A stretch of 64,000 nt of DNA, taken from contig CM043956.1 of the NCBI GenBank assembly GCA_014529385.2, positions 66,204,281 through 66,268,280 of the forward strand. Reading direction: 5' to 3'. A model generated the notes under the pieces. The model had not been told where the DNA came from, ran no database searches, and worked only from the letters and a program-made list of their open reading frames with translations. The position numbers and the translations under genes are program-made. Shown here piece after piece: positions 50,900 to 61,740 of this stretch; position 1 is the first letter of the stretch; each line of letters starts with the position of its first letter. Source of the DNA: Adiantum capillus-veneris. Taxonomy: Eukaryota > Streptophyta > Polypodiopsida > Polypodiales > Pteridaceae.

Positions 50900-53134
50900 T
50901 TTCTTGCATTATGTCCACAAGTTAGGAGGGATTTAACAAGGGCAGTTAGCACTAGGAGAAAGGTAAAAGAGAGTGTGCCTTTTGTAAAAGTTGCACAAGC
51001 TGAAATGAATGAGGACATTACACCGGTGCTAGACTGTTACATCAAAGGAAGATTGGTTAGGAAAGGTCTAGTGGATGGGGGTGCACAAATTTGCATCATG
51101 ACAGAAGGGCTCATGCAAAGACTAGGCATGCACATCCATGAGACACCTGAAATCAAAGTGAAAATGGCAAACAATAGCAAGGCTAGGTGCGTAGGCATTT
51201 GTAAAAATGTTTTTATGGAGGCCTTTGGCATTAAGAAGGCAGTGGATTTCTATGTCATGTCTACCAAGGGAAATGGTTACCCATTTATCCTAGGGAGACC
51301 ATGGCTAATGAAAATGCGAGCTTTGCAGGATTGGGAGAGTGGAAAGCTAATTTGCAGGAATGACAATCACAAGAAGGCTGTCTTTGACATGAAGGAGCAA
51401 CACCAAGAGGAGCTTCATGAAGAATCATCTCAAAGTGAGACGGAAGAAGATTGGACTGAAAACACTTCAGAAGAAGAAAGTGGCAGCAGCATTACTCAAG
51501 AGGAGTCCTCCATTGAAGTCATGGGGGTAAGGTTTAAGACAAACAACCAAGAGACCTCTTCTCGAGGTTTGGAAGAGGTAGGTTCCCAAGAGAACCAAAA
51601 GGTGGAAGATGAAGGAATGTTAGAAGGTATGTTGTCTACAACACTTACAAAGGATGAAAGAGAGGAGTTCAAATGTGTGCTAAGGAAATTTCCGAGGCTT
51701 TTTGCTAAAGACTACACCGATGTGCGTGGAGTAGATGTTGTTCAACACAAGATTGAGTTGAAGCCAGAGGCCACACCTAAGGCTCAAAAGCTACGAAGGC
51801 TAGGAGTCATCAAGGAGCAGGCTTTACTCAAGGAGGTAAGAAAGCTTCTAGCAGCAGGGTTCATTTATCCAGTGGAGAATTCAGAGTGGGTCTCTCCTGT
51901 TGTTTTCACTCCTAAGAAGAACGGAAAGTGGAGGGTGTGTGTGGATTACCGTCCCCTCAATGAGGCAACAAAGAGAGATCACTTTCCCCTCCCATTCCAG
52001 GATGAGATACTAAATGAGGTAGCTGGTCATGAGAAGTACACTGTGTGCGATGGTTACTCAGGTTACTTTCAAATAGGGATTGCACTGGAGGATCAATTGA
52101 AAACAACCTTTATCACTCCTTGGGGTTGTTATGCTTTTAGAGTCATGCCATTTGGTCTGACAAATGCTCCTGCAACATTCCAACGTTTCATGAATATGGT
52201 GTTTCAAGCATTCTTTGGAAAGTCAATTAGGGTGTTCATTGATGATTTCTGTATTTATAGCTCAAAATCATTGCATCTACAAAGGGTAGAAGAAGGTTTA
52301 AAGAACCTCTACGACATGGGAGGTCAACTCAACCCCGACAAGTGCCATATAGGTGAGGATGAAGTAATCTTGCTTGGTCATAAAGTTTCTTACAAAGGCA
52401 TTGAAGTGGATCCTTCAAAGGCAAAGGCTCTTATTGAGCTACCATCACCCAAGAGTCTTAAGGAGGTCATCTCATTCATTCAAAAGGTGAAGTATATGTC
52501 ACGCTTCATTCACTTAGCCTCGGAGTTACTTCACCCTTTGCAAAAGTTGACACAACAAGTAGAATTTGCATGGTCTGATGAGCTTGAAGAGTACTTTTGT
52601 AACATTAAAGTCATTTTGTCAGAGCTACCAACACTCATGCCTCCTTGTTGGGAGTACACATTCTTTGTTAGCTCTAGTGCTGGGAAAGAAACAATTGGTG
52701 CTGTGTTGCTACAACAAGATCCCCACAATACAAGGATGCGACCCATCTACTTTGCTAGTAGGGTCATGAATGCTTTGGAGAGAGGCTACACAGAAGCAGA
52801 ACTCATGATGCTTTCTCTCATGTTTGCGGTGAGAAAGTTTAGATCCTACTTGCTCCCAAAACCTTTTGTAATCCTCACCGAAGAGAATTTGTTCCCTTGG
52901 GTGTCATCTCAAATGAATCTTAGTACTAGGATCTCAAAGTGGATTATGGAGTTGCAAGAGTTTCAATACTCTTTCAAGGTAGAAGATAGTGTGCATGCAC
53001 AATTGGCAGGGATTCTCACTTATAGGGTACATGAGAAGGAAATTAAGGTGCCTCAAGTAAAGACCCTACCATTACCACCACCAAAAAGTATTCCTAATGC
53101 TTTTACCTTGTTCTTTGATGGAGCTTTTCGTTGA
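50900..53134 (+). CDS. pol: Pol part 1 of gypsy element 2: protease, RT, RNase H
   Basis: Same frame as gag. Protease LVDGGAQICIMT, then FILGRPWL and an acidic spacer. RT from LRRLGVIKEQALL, with KWRVCVDYRPLN, MPFGLTNAPATFQRF and the catalytic VFIDDFCIYSS near residue 420 of the open part. The gypsy RNase H has ETIGAVLLQQDP, LERGYTEAELMMLSLMFAVRKF and KPFVILTEENLF. The second RNase H begins with FFDGAFR, after which TGA at 53132 interrupts. That stop fits CGA to TGA. All catalytic motifs are otherwise present. Confidence 0.93.
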   Translation, partial: FLALCPQVRRDLTRAVSTRRKVKESVPFVKVAQAEMNEDITPVLDCYIKGRLVRKGLVDGGAQICIMTEGLMQRLGMHIHETPEIKVKMANNSKARCVGICKNVFMEAFGIKKAVDFYVMSTKGNGYPFILGRPWLMKMRALQDWESGKLICRNDNHKKAVFDMKEQHQEELHEESSQSETEEDWTENTSEEESGSSITQEESSIEVMGVRFKTNNQETSSRGLEEVGSQENQKVEDEGMLEGMLSTTLTKDEREEFKCVLRKFPRLFAKDYTDVRGVDVVQHKIELKPEATPKAQKLRRLGVIKEQALLKEVRKLLAAGFIYPVENSEWVSPVVFTPKKNGKWRVCVDYRPLNEATKRDHFPLPFQDEILNEVAGHEKYTVCDGYSGYFQIGIALEDQLKTTFITPWGCYAFRVMPFGLTNAPATFQRFMNMVFQAFFGKSIRVFIDDFCIYSSKSLHLQRVEEGLKNLYDMGGQLNPDKCHIGEDEVILLGHKVSYKGIEVDPSKAKALIELPSPKSLKEVISFIQKVKYMSRFIHLASELLHPLQKLTQQVEFAWSDELEEYFCNIKVILSELPTLMPPCWEYTFFVSSSAGKETIGAVLLQQDPHNTRMRPIYFASRVMNALERGYTEAELMMLSLMFAVRKFRSYLLPKPFVILTEENLFPWVSSQMNLSTRISKWIMELQEFQYSFKVEDSVHAQLAGILTYRVHEKEIKVPQVKTLPLPPPKSIPNAFTLFFDGAFR

Positions 53135-54979
53135 GCCACAGGAAAAGCGGGGGGAGGGCTAGTGTTGCTCAACCCAAGTGGAGAGGTGGTCATGAAAGAG
53201 AAGTTCAATCTACCAAGTTCAGCTAGCAACAATGAAGCAGAATATGACACTCTACTTCATGGTTTGAAGATGTGCATTGGCCAAGGGATACAACGTCTCA
53301 TGGTAAAAGGAGATGCACTTCTCATTGTTAAACAGATTTTAGGCATTTGGGCATGCAAGAATGAAAGCTTAAGGACAAAAGTTCATGCCATTCGTAGGCT
53401 ATTTAATCAATTTGAGGAGGTGCAATTATATCATATTCCTAGGAAACAAAATGAAGATGCTGATTTACTTGCACAACAAGCCGTTGCATGTGTAAATAAA
53501 GAAGTGCAGGTCATCATGGTGGTGGCTGCTGTGAAGCAACCGAGGTACCAGGGATTGGAGTCATTGGCTCCCATCATTGGCTACATTTTGGAGGGTGAGT
53601 TTCCACCAGACTTCACAAAAGCTCGGAAGAGGAGACTCATGAAGAAGGCAAGCATGTATCTCTTCCTAGAAGGCTCCCTCTATCAAAGAGGGAAGGATCA
53701 AGTGTGCAGAAGAGTACCAACTATTGAGGAAATTCCAGTCATTCTAAAAGGTTTTCATGAAGAGGCATGTGGTGGTCATTTTGCCCAAGAATCAACTGTG
53801 AAGAAGATTTTGCTTGCGGGGTATGTTTGGCCAAGCTTGCATGTGGATGTTCAACATTGGTGTAAAAGCTGTCACAATTGTCAGATAAATGGAAATAGAA
53901 GGTTGGTGCATGGCCCGAGGCAAATAGTGCTTGCAAATGGACCCTTTGAAAAGTGGGGCATTGATGCTATGGGTCCTCTGCCTAGGACAAAAAATGGTAA
54001 ACTCTACATTCTAGTGGCTGTAGACTATATGACTAGGTGGGTGGAAGCACAAAGTGTGGCAAAGGTAAATGAGAAGACAGTGAGCAAATTTGTCTACACT
54101 CACATTTGTTGTAGATTTGGCACACCTTTGGAGATTGTTTCTGATAATGGTCCAGGGTTTAGGAAGGGATTGCTCACAGAAGTCTGTGAAGAACTTCACA
54201 TTCTACATCGTCACAGTACACCCTACTATCCCCAATCAAATGGTTTGGTAGAAAAAGCTAATGGTGTCATTGCAGGCATCATTAGAAAGATGGTGAAAAA
54301 CAAGACAAAGTTGTGGGATGACTTCTTGGATGGTGCCTTGTGGGCGTATCGAACCACATATAGGGAAGCCACGGAGTTCACACCATTTCACTTGGTCTAT
54401 GGTCAAGAGGCTTTACAGCCAATTGAGCTAAACATTCCAACAATGCGACTTCATGGCAAATCAGCACAAGATGATCAAGAAGCATGGATGGATCGACTTC
54501 TTACCTTAGCTGAGCTTGAGTGGAAAAGAGAAGCAGCATACGAGTGCTACAAGAGGAAAGCTACGCAGGCGAAGGAGAAGCTTGACAAGAAACTAAAGGA
54601 CAAAGGCATCAATGAAGGAGATCTGGTGCTAAGGTATGACAATCGACTCGATAATCGTTTTGATGCCAAGTTTGAAACTAGATGGCAAGGGCCATACATA
54701 GTCAAGAAGGCTTTCAATTCAAGTTACTATCAGCTTATGGACTTGAATGGTAAAGAGCACTCCAGGAAAGTAAACGGGTATCGCTTGAAGCCCTATTTGA
54801 GTCGCCTTCTACCAAAGGATCTACCAAAGATCTGTCAAAAGGCCACTATCTCATGTAAGTATTGTTACATGAAGCATGAGTGTAACTCTAGCCAAAATTT
54901 CGAGGGGCCAAACAATGAAGATCTTGTCAAGGACTCTCAAGCACTCTCTTTGGAAAAGATGCTCTATGATGGTACATGA
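53135..54979 (+). CDS. pol: Pol part 2 of gypsy element 2: second RNase H and integrase
   Basis: The frame continues from pol part 1. The archaeal-type RNase H has SASNNEAEYDTLLHG, VKGDALLIVKQILGIW and NEDADLLAQQA, completing the Asp-Glu-Asp-Asp set begun by FFDGA. Integrase: zinc region HEEACGGHF...CKSCHNCQ, core KWGIDAMGPLPRT (Asp), VSDNGPGFRKGL (Asp), YYPQSNGLVEKANG (Glu). The C-terminal part has RWQGPYIVKKAF and KVNGYRLKPYL, then a Cys-rich end. Dual RNase H places it in the Tat lineage. No frameshift is seen. Confidence 0.93.
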   Translation, partial: ATGKAGGGLVLLNPSGEVVMKEKFNLPSSASNNEAEYDTLLHGLKMCIGQGIQRLMVKGDALLIVKQILGIWACKNESLRTKVHAIRRLFNQFEEVQLYHIPRKQNEDADLLAQQAVACVNKEVQVIMVVAAVKQPRYQGLESLAPIIGYILEGEFPPDFTKARKRRLMKKASMYLFLEGSLYQRGKDQVCRRVPTIEEIPVILKGFHEEACGGHFAQESTVKKILLAGYVWPSLHVDVQHWCKSCHNCQINGNRRLVHGPRQIVLANGPFEKWGIDAMGPLPRTKNGKLYILVAVDYMTRWVEAQSVAKVNEKTVSKFVYTHICCRFGTPLEIVSDNGPGFRKGLLTEVCEELHILHRHSTPYYPQSNGLVEKANGVIAGIIRKMVKNKTKLWDDFLDGALWAYRTTYREATEFTPFHLVYGQEALQPIELNIPTMRLHGKSAQDDQEAWMDRLLTLAELEWKREAAYECYKRKATQAKEKLDKKLKDKGINEGDLVLRYDNRLDNRFDAKFETRWQGPYIVKKAFNSSYYQLMDLNGKEHSRKVNGYRLKPYLSRLLPKDLPKICQKATISCKYCYMKHECNSSQNFEGPNNEDLVKDSQALSLEKMLYDGT

Positions 54980-55007
54980 ATATACCATCAACCACGGGGA
55001 GGGCTAA
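54980..55007 (+). other. Polypurine tract, element 2
   Basis: CACGGGGAGGGCTAA ends directly at the 3' LTR. It primes plus-strand DNA synthesis. Confidence 0.85.
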
Positions 55008-57385
55008 TGATAGCCGTTTTTCGGCTCTTTGTAATTACCACAGTGAGTTACCTCACCCTACCAAAATCACCCAAACACTGTGGCTATCCCTACCATTTCA
55101 CTGTACATAGGTGTGCGTGAGTCACGGGACTTTTCCCATATCTTCTTAAAAAACCCTCAATTAGCTAGTCATTGGGCTAGTTGAGCCAAAAAAATAAAAA
55201 ATAAAAATAAATAAAAAATATAAGTATATTATGGCCCATGCGTATGTAAATATTTCTTTGTATATAGGGCCTAAATAAACGATTTTTTCATAATTATTTT
55301 GGTATTTATTTAAATATTTCTACCTAGGTGTGTGTTATTTATGCTTTGTACATTGCCTCACCATTACCACAATTTTTCTTACCATTTTTCATACTCTTTA
55401 TTCCATATAGAAATATTTTCATGTAAGCTTCTCTTATATTTGGTGTAACTCCACCCCAACAAAAATCCAAAAAAACTAGTTCTATTTATGTGTATATTTT
55501 TTTCACTATTGTGATTTTTTCCTTCCTACATATATTCTCTATTACTCTCATAAATTAGACCACCAAAAATATTCATCTTTTTATGGAAGACTTATAATGA
55601 GAGAGATTTATTTTGACCCCTTTATATTTTTCCACCTATATTATTTATATTTGACATGTACATATTTTTTAGACCCCTCAATATTTGATTTTCTTAGTTG
55701 TACTATTCACTTATATCCTAATCTCAACAATATCTTCAATTATAGACCTACCAAATAAGGTCAAGGGTAGGTGGCATGCATACATGCACTATGGAGGGCT
55801 CACTCTTGGAGGTATTCAAAAGAATCATCCAAAGAAGGACCCCACAAGGACCTTTGCAGTGGAAAACAACGGTCGGTCTTGCTGAATTTTTAAAGTTCAC
55901 TTGCTCTCCGAATTTGAAAAGGTGATACAAACAAAAGTTGTAGCTCGTGGGCTGAAATTTTGGCTCAAATGTTTTCATATTTTTTTGAGCTACGAGCTGT
56001 GAGCTATGATTTTTTTAGTGGACCCCAGTTTTCCCATGCTATGCAGCCACACTCTCTCTTCCACTTTATCATTTTCCTCTTTCACACACACTTCTCCACT
56101 CATCATCCCCATCTCTCTCACCACTCCTCTCTGCACACTACTCACCTTCTCCTCAACCTTGAAGAATAAGAGAAACCATGGTGAACTCATACCTTCCACA
56201 CACAATTCCATTCCAAAATTGACCACCTAGTCTCATTTTTCCTCCTCCAATTTACACATATTTATCAAAAAAACCACAAAATTCAGCCTCTTCTCTTAAA
56301 AGACAGCATCATGGTGGTTGATTACTCAGCTTCAATTACCTTGTCTCTCAAGGAAGGTCAAGAGTGGAGAAAAAATGTACCGTCAAAGCTAGTGGACCGT
56401 CAACAGGCGTCAAAATTGGCCCTACTCAAGACACTTGGAGCATCAACCTTGTAAGAAATCCACCTTTTCTTACCTCTTAAGAGTTTTTCTTCCTTATTTT
56501 TATCCTACATGGATACTCCCATTGTAAATATCCAATTCCATTTGTAAATTAATACTAACTCTACTAACACTAACCCACTATGAAAAGTCCTATCACCTTC
56601 ATTTCTCTCCTCTCTCTTTCCCCACCAACTTCTTGATCATTCCAAGAAAAAGAAATTAGATAAATTGCTGAAAATCTAACCCAACCATGGTTAAAGGAGT
56701 AACCCTAGCCTTCAAAATTGCTATAAAAGGAGGGTGTAGCTAGCACAAAAGGGGGAGCCATAAGCAAGAGCACTATGCTATAGCTTGAGAAGCCAAGCTC
56801 AACCTCTCTAGAAGGAGCTCTTGAGTGGAAGCTCATTGTCTTATGCATGTGCATGTGTTGTAATAGGGGATTAGCAAGGGAACTCTATGCCATTGTAAGA
56901 GAGAGAGTGATCATTCAATTGAGAGTAGGAAATCTATCATTTCTCCTACTAGTGTAAGCCCAACATTTGCTGAATCAAGGAGGGTGGATTTGGACTAAGC
57001 TTGGATACTTTGTCTCCCTTCCAACGTGAAGTAATGGGCAACAATGATGCGTAAGTATCTTGGTGTTTTTGGTTAAGTTCTTGATAGCTTGTCTCTGGTG
57101 TTGTCATCAATCTAGCCATAAATCCCACATACTGTAAGAGGGCGACAGGGTGGAGAGGACTCCCCTGGCTTTAAGACAGTGATTGGGGTGGCTTTTCTTG
57201 TGATGTGTTGTGGTGAAATTTACGCAAGCTATGTTGAACAAATACTAATCTCACTTTGATTTGTCATGACAGATTTGTAAGAAGGTATTAATGCAACAAG
57301 CACCCCCTCCCCCTTTCTCTCTCTTTCTTAAATATATAGTTGTGTTGCTTGATCATTGCCGATACGTTTCAAAGCAGCCCAAGCA

Positions 57386-57442
<57 letters not shown>

Positions 57443-57702
57443 GTTTTAGTGTGTGAGAGTGTTCCATTGGTGTTAGGGTTAGTGTAAATTCCTTGTTTGT
57501 TTGTGGGTTGCTCTAACGATTCTCCTCTTTTGCGTCCTAGTTCGCTCTCAAACTAGGTGGTGCCCCTTGTGTGGTTGGGATTTGGCTGTGGGTTTGTTGT
57601 TTTGGTTTGTGTTTTGTTGTGCCCCAGCCCCATTGAGCAGCACGGGAGCCTTGAAGGGTGTCTAGAGGTTGCTCTTCTTGTTGCCCGCCCCGGACCGCCT
57701 CA
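55008..57702 (+). repeat. 3' LTR of gypsy element 2
   Basis: 2695 bases, TGATAGCCG...CGCCTCA, near-identical to 45322-48037. Followed by ATAACAAG, where the copia gag frame resumes. Confidence 0.95.
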
Positions 57703-58731
57703 ATAACAAGTGCACAAAATTTAGCCAAAGACGAACAAGCATTGGGAATTATCATCACTTCTTTGCATGATAACTATGTGCATTTCATAGATGAATGTAA
57801 GCATGCACATGAAGCCTGGCATGTCCTAGAAAGTAATTTTGGAGCTAGAGCCAAAAGAAGCAAAGTTAGTCTTAAAAGACAGATTTACAAAGTTGCTATG
57901 CTTCAAGGGGAGGATATTGCTAGCCTAGTGAACAAGCTTAGGAGCATTGTCACGCAGCTCACTTACATCCAAGTTGAAGTACCAGAAGATGACAAAGTGG
58001 CTATACTTTTAAGTGCACTTCCACCTTCTTATGAACACTTAGTCACAATTCTTGAAGAAAAAGAACTGGCACCAGCATTTCAAGATGTAATCAACTCAGT
58101 CCAAGCAGAAGAAAGAAAGCAAAGAGGTTCACTTACCCCATCGGGAGGAGTTTTCATCGCAACATCTTCAAGGGGAGGATATTCTCCATCAACATCGACA
58201 AACAAACGAAAGTGTTATGAATGTGGAAGAATGGGACACGTAGCGAAAGATTGCTACACAAACAAACCTTGCAACAAATGTGGTAGGAAGGGACACCCTC
58301 CTTCTTGGTGCTACTCAAGTGGAGGCAGTAGCAGTGGAGAAAGCAGTAGCAGCAGAAGCAACGAAGGCAAGAGACCTGACAGAGCATCAACTCACATAGT
58401 AGAAGACAAAAAGGACGAAGATGAAGGTAGCGTTTGGGAAGACCCATTTTTAAGATGCAGACTCTCTACTTGTAGGGGAGGACTTTTTCATGTGTGGATA
58501 CCAGCTTATCATCCTGTGTGGATATCACCATCCTTTGTGGATTGTTCTTGTGTGGACTTTTACCATATTGTGTGGATATCACCATCCTTTGTGGACTTTA
58601 CTTTCTTTTGTGGATATCACCATCTTGTGTGGATTTTATTAGCCTTTGTGGATTGTGCATCTTCAGTATCTTGTCATAGTCCAAACCTCAACGGGAGGAT
58701 TGTAAAGTGTGAGCTTTGTCCTAAGGTGTGA
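57703..58731 (+). pseudogene. gag: Gag of copia element, 3' part (split)
   Basis: In frame with the 5' part once gypsy 2 and the 4-bp duplication are removed. It contains the UBN2-like gag core (HEAWHVLESNFG, LKRQIYKVAMLQGEDI, ILLSALPPSYEHLV) and two CCHC knuckles (CYECGRMGHVAKDC and CNKCGRKGHPPSWC). After SVWEDPF the frame runs into TGTGTGGATATCACCATC repeats and the LTR, where pol would normally begin. Confidence 0.9.
58485..58670 (+). repeat. TGTGGATATCACCATC short repeats before copia purine tract
   Basis: About six imperfect copies of TTTGTGGATATCACCATC or GTGTGGA-type units occupy the place of the missing pol in the gag-only copia element. Confidence 0.8.
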
Positions 58732-60345
58732 TTCAAGGAGAGGAGAGTGGATTTATCCCACATACTGTGGAACAAGGCTGTAGAGCTACTTAACACTAGG
58801 TTGGTAATGGGACACTTTTATGTCCTGTGAAGTGACCATTTTCCTTGAATTATGTCAAGAGTTTCAAAATGGATTTTGAGGTGCTATCTATCTAGAAAGC
58901 GGTCTCATGAGCTTAAAAAAACTCCACATTTTTTTGGAATATCAATTCCATCTTTAACCTTGTCCTTGCACAACATTTCACAACCTAAACTGTGTGAAAA
59001 AACGGGTCCTGTTTTTTGCTTTTTTCAACTTTTTGCAACTATACCACTCTAGAATTCATGTTTGTGAGGTCTATAATGCTAGAGAACTATCTTTAGTAGT
59101 CCTCAACATGTCCTCATGCTTCTAGGGAGAAATAAATGTTAAAGTTGTAAGTTATAACCAAATTACAAAAATTGTCAAATCCTGCTTTTTAGCCAATTTT
59201 AGCTCTTCTATGATTTTTTTGGTGGCTTTCATGATATCCAAATGCAGTTTTGATTTTCTATGTTGCATATTGTAACATAAAGCTAATATTTCTTGAGTTT
59301 TGGGGCACCTAATACCCTATTTTGCATAGTAGACAACGATGGTTGATTTTTTCAATTATAGAAGAAAACGAAACATTCTAGTATATCAAGTATAGCTTTT
59401 TCAATTTTTTTAGTTTCTTGTGACAACTACGTGCATTTTGTAGGTAGTAACCATATCTAGTCATAAGGATCAATTTTGGGTAGATATTGAATAGTTTCTA
59501 TGGGATTCTACAACTCATAATGTTGAACCCAGTTTTTTCATGTTTGCTGTATTTAGCACTTCATCTTTGTCCCCAAGATTCCCCTTGGTAAGAGATATAA
59601 TATTCTTTTGACATGCTCCATGGCTCCTTATGAACCTAAAGGACAATAGGGAACTAAGAAAACATGCATATATTTTTTTGTATTTAGCGTGGCTTTAGAA
59701 ACTTTGATGATAGGTTTGTAGAATGGTAAAAATTAAACTTTTTTATACCTATTTCTTTTGTAAAAACAAAAAATAGTGAGTGAGAAGCAATCATATGTTC
59801 TGATCACCAACCCATTGAAGTTAACTAGGGAATTTATCTCAAGTCCTACAAAAATCCCTAATCTTATTTTTATGCAACAAAACGGAAGAAATGACTGTTT
59901 TGATGAAAATGTATTGGTCCATCAACTTTGGAGACTTGGTGTGACCAAAAGATGAGAAATTTTACAAGTTTCTTATTTTTTACATGTGTAGTAGTCCTTG
60001 AACTATAACCTCATGAAAGGATTTTACAAAATGAGTGGATCTACAATGGTTTTGGAGGTTTTTTTCAAAACCCTGAAAGGACACTTTTATGTCCTGTTAG
60101 GTTACCAACCTAGTGTTAAAGCTCATTTTTTGAATCAATAAACAACAACTCATTTTGCACTACATGATTGTCTATGGTGAGCTTGTGCTAAGCTAAGTCA
60201 ATACTCAAGATTGTGTTTATGAGTCCAAGCTAATCGTATCTTGGAACCTAATTCACTTGAGTGATAAGCTTTCTTACACACACTCACACACTTGCACTAT
60301 GTTTCTATTTCATCCACCATAGCTAGCACGATCCAAATCCTAACA
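58701..60345 (+). repeat. 3' LTR of copia element, split by a TTAA element
   Basis: Starts TGTAAAGTGTGAGC after AACGGGAGGAT and resumes at 60120 (AGCTCATTTTTTGAATC). Its empty counterpart, GCTACTTAAAGCTC, is at about 43487-43500 in the 5' LTR, which proves insertion at TTAA. Confidence 0.93.
58794..60115 (-). mobile_element. TTAA-flanked TIR element, copy e (reverse orientation)
   Basis: 1322 bases, CACTAGGTTGGTAATGGGAC at the left and ...GGTTACCAACCTAGTG at the right. TTAA at 58790-58793 and 60116-60119. It is the reverse complement of copies a and d. It inserted after the copia LTR had formed, since the 5' LTR lacks it. Confidence 0.95.
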
Positions 60346-60350
60346 CGAAC

Positions 60351-61740
60351 GATTTTTAATCACCATGAAAATGCATCATGACATCATGACACAACTCTAT
60401 GGAGTAATATTCATCTCAATGTTAAACGATATGTATAAATGAATTCTATTCGTAGAAACATATCATGGAGTCATGAAATAACTCTATAAAAGAATAATCA
60501 TCTTACTGATGAATGATTAGTATGAACAACTTCTAATCATCATTGAAACACATCATGGAATCATGCAAAAACTCCATGGAAGAATAATCATCTCAATGAA
60601 AAACTATCAATATGAATCATATTTAATCATCAAGAAAATGTATCATGGCATCATGAAACAACTCTATAAAGCAATAGTCATGTTAGTAATAATGAACGAT
60701 TAGTAGGAATAACTAATCACCATGGAAACGTATCATGACATTATGAAACAACTCCATGAAAGAATAATTAATAAAATGAACGATCAGTATGAGCAACTTC
60801 TAATCATCATGGATACACGTCATGCATCATGAAACAACTTCATGGAATAATAACTTTATCGATAATAAACGATCAAAATGATTTCTAATCATCATGGAAA
60901 CACATCATGGCATCATGAAACAACTCCATGAAATAATAACCTTATTAATAATGGAACAATCAATACGAAGGACTTGTGATCATCATGAAAATGCATCATG
61001 GTATAATGGAACAACTCTATGGAAGAACAATCATGTCATAACAAACAATCAATATGAAAGACTTTTAATCATTTGAACGATCAGTACGAACAATTTCTAA
61101 TCATCATGGATATGCATCATGGCATCATGGAACAACTCCATGAAATAATAATGATCTCAATAACAAACAATTAATACAAAGATATTGTAATCATCATGGA
61201 AACATGTCAACTCCATGGAATAATAACCATCTCAATAAAATGAACGATCAATAAGAATGACTTGTGATTATCAGGAAAATGTATCATGGCATCATGGAAC
61301 AACACGAAGACTTGTCATAATTATAGAAATGTATCATGGCATCATAAAATAACTCCATGGAATAATAACCATAACAATCTCAATAAGATGAACGACCAGT
61401 ATAAACCACTTGTAATCATCATGAAATATACATCATGGAACAACTCTGTGAAATAATAATCATCTCTTCAATGAACAATTAGTAGGAATGACTTCTAATC
61501 AAGAATATATCTCATGACCTCATGGAATAATAATAAATAGTCCATACATATAACTTCTAGTCATAAAAACATATCATGGTATCATAGAAAAACACCTTAA
61601 GAGAATAATCATCTCAATAAGAAACTATCAGTAGACATGATTTAAATAAATAATCATCTAAGTAACAAATGATCAGTACAAACGACTTCTCATCACATGA
61701 AAACGTAAATCTCAAAAACAAACGATCATAAGAACTGATG
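60351..61740. repeat. ATCATGG-rich repeat, block 3
   Basis: Imperfect units of roughly 75-110 bases: CTAATCATCATGGAAACACA, TCATGGCATCATGGAACAAC, TCCATGGAATAATAACCATC, TCAATAACGAACGATCAGTA. The left edge joins 43389 through the CGAAC duplication, so blocks 1-3 were one array. Confidence 0.85.

Larger units (their letters stand above)
45322..57702 (+). mobile_element. Ty3/gypsy LTR retrotransposon 2, Tat-like, nearly intact
   Basis: 12.4 kb with near-identical LTRs (TGATAGCCG...CCGCCTCA). It inserted into copia gag with an imperfect 4-bp duplication (ATAG at 45318-45321, ATAA at 57703-57706). The contents are primer site, leader ORFs B and A, two larger leader ORFs, then gag and pol in a single frame with only two stops. 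It is the youngest large element here, judged by LTR similarity and nesting. Confidence 0.95.
43395..60345 (+). mobile_element. Ty1/copia-type gag-only LTR element, interrupted by two others
   Basis: LTRs TGTAAAGTGTGAGC...CCTAACA at 43395-43715 and 58701-60345 are flanked by an exact CGAAC duplication (43390-43394 and 60346-60350). The initiator-Met primer site is TGGTATCAGAGC. It has a gag but no protease, integrase or RT, and the purine tract (AACGGGAGGAT) follows shortly after gag. This matches the described gag-only (TR-GAG) class. Gypsy element 2 splits gag, and a TTAA element splits the 3' LTR. Confidence 0.92.
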
